A DNA stretch of 64,000 nucleotides from Neoroseomonas marina (lineage in GTDB: Bacteria; Pseudomonadota; Alphaproteobacteria; Acetobacterales; Acetobacteraceae), in assembly GCF_012927745.1 (NCBI RefSeq), contig NZ_JABBKX010000005.1:124001-188000 (forward strand), read 5' to 3'. The position numbers were made by a program, and so were the translations under genes. Shown in pieces: positions 59,561 through 64,000 of this stretch. Numbering within the stretch: position 1 is the stretch's first letter; every line of letters begins with the position of its first letter. Below the pieces are notes generated by a model, which did not search any database, was not told where the DNA came from, and saw only the letters and a program-made list of their open reading frames with translations.

Positions 59561-61099
59561 TCAGCCGGAGCGCGCTTTTCCGGAACCTCTCCACCACCCA
59601 AAGGCGAACACCAGCCCGGCCAACAGGCCGGGCAGCACCAGGCCGAACCGCGCGAAAAGGGCCGGTTCTCCAGCCGCGGGCAGCGGTGCCATCAGGACGC
59701 CCGTTTCACCTAACCCCGTCCGAACCACCTCCCGCCCACGCGCATCGAACACGGCCGAAACACCCGTCTGCGCCGCACGCGCAAGTGGCAGGCCTTCCTC
59801 CACTGCACGCAGCCTTGCGGCAGCGAGATGCTGCCACGGGCCGGCGGAGATCCCAAACCAGGCATCGTTCGTCACGTTCACGAGCCAGGATGGCCGATCG
59901 GCCGGCACAACCGATGCGGGAAAGATCACTTCATAACAAATCAAGGCTCCGAAAGGCGGTACCCCGTCGGCGCGCACAGTTGCGAGAGCGCCACCAGGCG
60001 TGAAGTCCATCCCGCCCTGAACGATGCGGATCGGCAGCAATCCGGACAGCGGCATGTATTCGCCGAACGGAACAAGCGTGACCTTGTCGGACATGCCCAG
60101 CACCTGCCCGGCGGGGTCGATCGCGACGAGGCTGTTGAAGAGGCGCCGGGGACGGCCATCAGGGCCGAACTCTCCGCGGATCGTGCCGGACAGCAGGATG
60201 GCGCGCTGCGGCAGCGCACCGGCGACCAGCGTCCGCACCTCCGGGTCGTCGGCCAGCAGGAAGGGAACCGCCGTCTCCGGCCAGATGACGACCAGGCGGT
60301 CGCCCTCCGGCAAGTCCCGCAGGGCGGCGAGCGCGGCTTCCCGCGTCATGTCGATGTAGCGACGCAGGATCGAGATGCGCTGGTCGGCGCGCCATTTCAG
60401 CTCCTGCGCGATGTTCCCCTGCACGATCAGCAACCCGACCCGCTGGGGCGGCGGTTCGGCCGGCCAGAGCCGCGCCGCACCGACCACCGCCAGGAACCCC
60501 AGGGCCGCGACGCCGCCGAGCATCGCCCGCCGCCCGAGCAGCGGCGTGGCCGCCAGGACGATCGTCAGCAACGACAGGCCATGCACGCCGATCCAGGCGG
60601 CCGCCTGGATCGGCAGCGCGCCGAAGGCCCAGACGGACCCGATCAGGTTCCAGGGGAAACCGGTGAAGACCCAGCCGCGCAGCAGCTCGAACCCGACCCA
60701 GGCGCCGGCGAACACCAGCACCCGCGGCCAGCCGCTCCGCACCCGCCAGGCCAGCGCCGCTGGCCCCGCCACGAACAAGGCCAGCGGCAGGGCGAGGGCC
60801 GGCACGGCGATCGGCACCAGCCACCAGAAGCGCTCCACCTCCGTCAGGATGGCGTAGGTCACCCAGTAGAGACCGGCGGCGAAGAAGCCCCAGCCCCAGG
60901 TGTAGCCGATCCAGAAGGCACGCCATCCGCTCGGGGCGGCGCCGACCATCGCCAGCAGCCCGGGTATGGCCAGCAGCAGGACCGGCACGGCATGGACGGG
61001 CGGCAGGGCCAGGGCTGCCAGCAGGCCCAGGCCGGCCGCCGTGACGACGGCCCGCCAGCCTCGCCGGCCGGCGAGATGGCCGAGAAAACGATGCCACAT
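59561..61099 (-). CDS. lnt: Apolipoprotein N-acyltransferase
   Basis: Adds the third acyl chain to lipoproteins in the inner membrane (512 aa). Six to eight hydrophobic helices precede a nitrilase-type domain with the triad Glu in WPETAVPF, Lys in SDKVTLVPFGEYMP and Cys in GALICYEVIFP. It follows the corC-like gene after 261 bases that contain a repeat element. The order miaB-phoH-ybeY-corC-lnt is a widespread conserved cluster. Confidence 0.97.
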   Translation of the reverse strand: MWHRFLGHLAGRRGWRAVVTAAGLGLLAALALPPVHAVPVLLLAIPGLLAMVGAAPSGWRAFWIGYTWGWGFFAAGLYWVTYAILTEVERFWWLVPIAVPALALPLALFVAGPAALAWRVRSGWPRVLVFAGAWVGFELLRGWVFTGFPWNLIGSVWAFGALPIQAAAWIGVHGLSLLTIVLAATPLLGRRAMLGGVAALGFLAVVGAARLWPAEPPPQRVGLLIVQGNIAQELKWRADQRISILRRYIDMTREAALAALRDLPEGDRLVVIWPETAVPFLLADDPEVRTLVAGALPQRAILLSGTIRGEFGPDGRPRRLFNSLVAIDPAGQVLGMSDKVTLVPFGEYMPLSGLLPIRIVQGGMDFTPGGALATVRADGVPPFGALICYEVIFPASVVPADRPSWLVNVTNDAWFGISAGPWQHLAAARLRAVEEGLPLARAAQTGVSAVFDARGREVVRTGLGETGVLMAPLPAAGEPALFARFGLVLPGLLAGLVFAFGWWRGSGKARSG

Positions 61100-61151
61100 G
61101 CGCGATGGTCCTAGTTGGGGAAGGTTGCGCCGGAACGGCCGAGGAAGGTCG

Positions 61152-61192
61152 CGGGAGGACCTTGCCCTCCCGAACCCGCCGGCCCAAGGGCC
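61152..61192 (+). repeat. Composite palindromic element copy E
   Basis: Arms CGGGAGG (61152-61158) and CCTCCCG (61166-61172) are followed by a linker and then GGCCC-AA-GGGCC (61181-61192). Same hairpin-linker-hairpin design as the other copies. It lies in the gap between the corC-like gene and lnt, both on the minus strand. Confidence 0.65.
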
Positions 61193-61360
61193 CCGGGCCG
61201 CCGGTACGCAAGTCGCACGTCAATGACGTCGGGACGGGAACAGGGTCCGCCGCGTCGCGAAGCCCGGCACTCTTGCCCACCCGCACCCCGGCTCCGGAGG
61301 CCGGAAGCGCAGGAGCGCATGGCGCCCCCGGGATGCCCTCCGTCGCCCGGCCGCACCCGC

Positions 61361-62263
61361 CTACTCGGCCGCCGCCCGTTGCGGCGCCGTTCCCGGCCGG
61401 CGAACCCGCAGCCGGCGGATCCGGCGCGGGTCGGAATCGAGAATGCGGAACTCGAGGCCCGAGGGATGCGACACGAGTTCCCCCTTGGCCGGCACGCGGC
61501 CCGCGAGGGTGAAGACCAGGCCGCCGACGGTGTCGATGTCGGTGGCGCGCTCCTCATCGGTCAGGATCGGGCCGAGATGCGCCTCGAAGGTCTCGATCGG
61601 CATCCGGGCGTCGATCTCGATGGTCCCGTCCGGCCGCTCGGTCATCTGCGGCGCCGCGTCCTCGTCGTGCTCGTCCGAGATGTCGCCGACGATGGTCTCG
61701 ACCAGGTCCTCGATGGTGATGAGACCATCGATGCCCCCGTATTCGTCGACCACGAGCGCCATGTGGACGCGCTGCTGGCGCATCTGCAGCAGCAGGTCGA
61801 GCACCGGGATCGACGGCACCACGAAGAGCGGCTTGCGCAGGATCGACTTCAGGTCGAACGGCGTGTCGTGGCCGCCATGACCCACCGCGGCGAAGACATC
61901 CTTGATGTGGACCATGCCCACGATGTCGTCGAGGCTGCCGCGATAGACCGGATAGCGGCTGTGGCCATCCTTCTGGATGAGGTGGATCGCCTGATCGAGG
62001 CTGAAATCCTCCGGCATCGCCATGATGTCCGCGCGCGGCACCATGATGTCGTCGGCGGTGGTGCCCTGCAGACGCAGCACATTCGACAGCAACGCGCGTT
62101 CGTGGGTGTCGAGGTCGCTGTCGTCGGGCTCGGCGCCGTCGCGCTTCTCCTCGCCCCCGTCGAGCAGTTCGCCGACGCGGTCGCGGACCGATTCCGCCTC
62201 CTTGCGGCGGAGCAGGCCCTGCAGCTTCCAGAACAGCCCGGGTTTGGCGGACAGGTCGCTCAT
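61361..62263 (-). CDS. CBS-domain protein of the CorC/HlyC family
   Basis: Cytosolic 300-residue protein without membrane segments. A CBS pair (about 75-200): ADDIMVPRADIMAMPEDFSLDQAIHLI and HSRYPVYRGSLDDIVGMVHIKDVF, and MALVVDEYGGIDGLITIEDLVETIVG. A C-terminal CorC_HlyC domain follows. It is thought to regulate magnesium/cobalt efflux or bind nucleotides. The start overlaps ybeY by four bases (ATGA). Confidence 0.93.
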   Translation of the reverse strand: MSDLSAKPGLFWKLQGLLRRKEAESVRDRVGELLDGGEEKRDGAEPDDSDLDTHERALLSNVLRLQGTTADDIMVPRADIMAMPEDFSLDQAIHLIQKDGHSRYPVYRGSLDDIVGMVHIKDVFAAVGHGGHDTPFDLKSILRKPLFVVPSIPVLDLLLQMRQQRVHMALVVDEYGGIDGLITIEDLVETIVGDISDEHDEDAAPQMTERPDGTIEIDARMPIETFEAHLGPILTDEERATDIDTVGGLVFTLAGRVPAKGELVSHPSGLEFRILDSDPRRIRRLRVRRPGTAPQRAAAE

Positions 62264-62787
62264 GTCACGCCCCGCCACGGATTGGGCAGGCCCAGGCGGC
62301 GCATGATGCGCGCCTCGGCGCGCTCCATGCGGCGGGCCTCGCCGGCGAGGAGGTGGTCATGCCCCGCGAGATGCAGGGCCCCATGCGCCACCAGATGGGC
62401 GAGATGCGCGGCCGTCTTGCGCCCGGCCTCGCGCGCCTCGCGCCGCACCACGCCGAGGGCGAGCGCGACGTCGCCGAGTTGGCCCGGCGCGCCGGCGGGG
62501 AATGACAATACGTTGGTCGGCTTGACCTTGGCGCGGTGCTGGCCGTTCAGCCGCTTGACCTCGCTGTCGTCGGTCAGCAGCACGGTCATGGCGCCGGCGG
62601 CACCCGCTTCGCGCAGGGCCGCTTCCGCGGCGCGGCGGGCGACCGCCTCGGGCCGCTTGACGGCGGCGCGCCAGCCTGGCGCCGCCAGGATCACGGAGAT
62701 GCCGGGCATCTCCTGCGATCCGTTCCGAAGCCCAGCCTGATCGTCGGAAACACGACCACGGCCGGGACGGCTACTTCCCGGTTCCAT
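62260..62787 (-). CDS. ybeY: Endoribonuclease YbeY (16S rRNA maturation)
   Basis: Metal-dependent endoribonuclease with a role in 16S rRNA 3' end processing. The zinc site HLVAHGALHLAGHDH has the three His. The start at 62787 (175 aa) has AGGAGAGG at four bases but overlaps phoH by 17; ATG at 62709 gives 149 aa, closer to the usual length, but its AGGAG abuts the codon. The longer one is listed here with that reservation. It is between phoH and corC, overlapping both. Confidence 0.92.
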   Translation of the reverse strand: MEPGSSRPGRGRVSDDQAGLRNGSQEMPGISVILAAPGWRAAVKRPEAVARRAAEAALREAGAAGAMTVLLTDDSEVKRLNGQHRAKVKPTNVLSFPAGAPGQLGDVALALGVVRREAREAGRKTAAHLAHLVAHGALHLAGHDHLLAGEARRMERAEARIMRRLGLPNPWRGVT

Positions 62788-63820
62788 ACCTCTCCTTCTT
62801 CGCCCGGGACTGCTCGTCGGCCCGACCATAGGCGGCGACGATCCGGGCCACCAACGGATGCCTTACCACATCCCGCTCCGCGAATCTCGCGACTCCGATG
62901 CCCTCGACGCCCTCGAGGATCCGCAGCGCCTCGATCAGGCCGGAGGGCTGGCCGCTCGGCAGGTCGACCTGGGTCGGGTCGCCGGTGATGACCATGCGGC
63001 TGCCCTCTCCCATCCGGGTGAGGAACATCTTCATCTGGGCGGCCGTGGTGTTCTGGGCCTCGTCCAGGATGGCGTAGCAATGGGCGAGCGTCCGGCCGCG
63101 CATGAAGGCGAGCGGCGCGATCTCGATCTCGCCGCGCTCGATGCGCTTGGCCACCTGCTCGGGCGGCAGCATGTCGTTCAGCGCGTCGTAGAGCGGGCGG
63201 AGATAGGGATCGACCTTCTCCTTCATGTCGCCGGGCAGGAAGCCGAGGCGCTCCCCCGCCTCGACCGCCGGGCGCGAGAGCACGATGCGGTCGACCTGCC
63301 CCGACTGGAGCAGCGCGACGCCCTGCGCCACCGCGAGGTAGGTCTTCCCCGTGCCGGCCGGGCCGACGCCGAACACCATCTCGCGCGTCGCCAGCATCTC
63401 GATATAGGCGCCCTGCGCCGAGGAGCGCGGCGCGATCGCACCCTTGCGCGTGCGGATGGCCGGCAGGTCGCGCAGCGGCAGGCGCGGCTCGCCCTGCTCC
63501 GCCCCGCCCTCGGCCAATCTCAGCGCCGCTTCCACGTCCGCCGTTCCGACATGTTGTCCTTGTTCCAGCCGCTTCCACAGGGCGAGCAGCGCCGCCTCCG
63601 CCATCTCGGTCCTGTCCGCACCGCCTGAGATGGCGATGCGGTTGCCCCGGGACGAGACCCTGACGCCGAGCACCTGCTCGATCCGCGCCAGGTGCCGGTC
63701 GTGCTCGCCATGGAGCAGGGGCAGGAGGACGTTGTCGTCGAACTGCAGCGTGACGGAGCGTCGCTCGGCGTCGCTGCGGGGGTCGGCGGGGCGGATCGCG
63801 ATGCTGTGCGGGGCGGTCAA
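62771..63820 (-). CDS. PhoH family ATPase
   Basis: The 349-residue protein has a PhoH P-loop domain: Walker A GPAGTGKT, Walker B CYAILDEAQNTT, and ITGDPTQVDLP. A KH-like N-terminal region (about 20-95) contains LGVRVSSRGNRIAISGG. It is thought to act in RNA metabolism beside YbeY. TTG is the start: it overlaps the miaB stop as TTGA, and no other start fits the conserved N-terminus. Confidence 0.95.
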   Translation of the reverse strand: MTAPHSIAIRPADPRSDAERRSVTLQFDDNVLLPLLHGEHDRHLARIEQVLGVRVSSRGNRIAISGGADRTEMAEAALLALWKRLEQGQHVGTADVEAALRLAEGGAEQGEPRLPLRDLPAIRTRKGAIAPRSSAQGAYIEMLATREMVFGVGPAGTGKTYLAVAQGVALLQSGQVDRIVLSRPAVEAGERLGFLPGDMKEKVDPYLRPLYDALNDMLPPEQVAKRIERGEIEIAPLAFMRGRTLAHCYAILDEAQNTTAAQMKMFLTRMGEGSRMVITGDPTQVDLPSGQPSGLIEALRILEGVEGIGVARFAERDVVRHPLVARIVAAYGRADEQSRAKKERYGTGK

Positions 63821-64000
63821 GCGGCGGGTCTCTCCCTGGGCTGGGCGCGATGGGGCGCGGCGAGCGTCCCGGTGAGGGAATTGGGATGGCCGGCGAGGAT
63901 CCGGACCGGGACGACCTGGCCGGCGAGCTCCGCCGGTCCCTCGAAATGGACCGGATTCAGCCAGGGGGTGCGCCCGGCCATCTGGCCCGGGTGACGGCCC
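63817..64000 (-). CDS. miaB: tRNA-2-methylthio-N6-dimethylallyladenosine synthase, C-terminal end
   Basis: The frame is open to the right window edge; the last 60 residues are visible. They match the TRAM domain that ends MiaB: GQMAGRTPWLNPVHFEGP and VRILAGHPNSLTGTL. The radical-SAM and N-terminal cluster domains lie outside. Its stop is shared with the phoH TTG start. MiaB modifies A37 of tRNAs reading UNN codons. Confidence 0.9.
   Translation of the reverse strand, partial: GRHPGQMAGRTPWLNPVHFEGPAELAGQVVPVRILAGHPNSLTGTLAAPHRAQPRERPAA

Overview
This is a GC-rich chromosomal segment that looks like an alphaproteobacterium of the Acetobacteraceae (Roseomonas-like). The basis is an estimate by eye of about 70% GC, a separate F0 ATP synthase operon with both b' and b subunits, paired cobS/cobT, fused or orphan periplasmic binding proteins, the ispH-thrB-rnhA order, and the miaB-phoH-ybeY-corC-lnt order. 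No rRNA, tRNA, CRISPR array, integrase or transposase was recognised. Most of the window is ordinary core genome. Many neighbouring genes overlap by 1-4 bases at TGATG or NTGA junctions, which implies extensive translational coupling.

Layout. 1-4.3 kb: end of smc, then atpI-atpB-atpE-atpF'-atpF with a promoter, internal hairpins and a terminator. 4.4-9.4 kb: three substrate-binding proteins of different families (SBP_bac_5, Bug/TctC, DctP) without membrane partners, plus an MmgE/PrpD protein coupled to the DctP gene. 9.5-11.4 kb: hydrolase, cupin, Nudix. 11.4-16.1 kb: glycine cleavage genes gcvT-gcvH-gcvP behind a tandem glycine riboswitch. 16.1-19.3 kb: lipoprotein, ispH, thrB, rnhA. 19.3-22.4 kb: ModE-like regulator and modABC. 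22.5-24 kb: aldehyde dehydrogenase. 24-30.1 kb: a complete tripartite RND efflux operon. 30.3-36.1 kb: MFS protein, DUF2889 protein, methyltransferase-like protein, fused MFS/spermidine-synthase protein and a membrane protein. 36.2-39 kb: TPP enzyme and an SDR oxidoreductase.

39.2-44.4 kb: pgk, a small protein, Nudix, a secreted Pro-rich protein, a hydrolase-TPR fusion, bolA and a J-domain protein. 44.4-48.9 kb: cobS-GST-cobT and a phytase-like esterase lipoprotein. 48.9-53 kb: CinA-like MoCo-binding-fold protein, GNAT-Nudix fusion, methyltransferase and glycosyltransferase. 53.2-59 kb: argJ, a parvulin and divergent secA. 59-64 kb: XRE regulator, lnt, corC-like gene, ybeY, phoH and the end of miaB.

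The most unusual signal is at 37773-38192. Here the N-terminal module of a McrA-like HNH restriction endonuclease, visibly lower in GC, sits exactly at the TGATG coupling point of the TPP-enzyme/SDR operon and reads in frame into the SDR. Second is a family of composite palindromic intergenic elements (hairpin, C-rich linker, GAAA-loop hairpin) at five loci, two of them as inverted pairs. Third, four-base start/stop overlaps use all four NTG starts, including two probable CTG starts.
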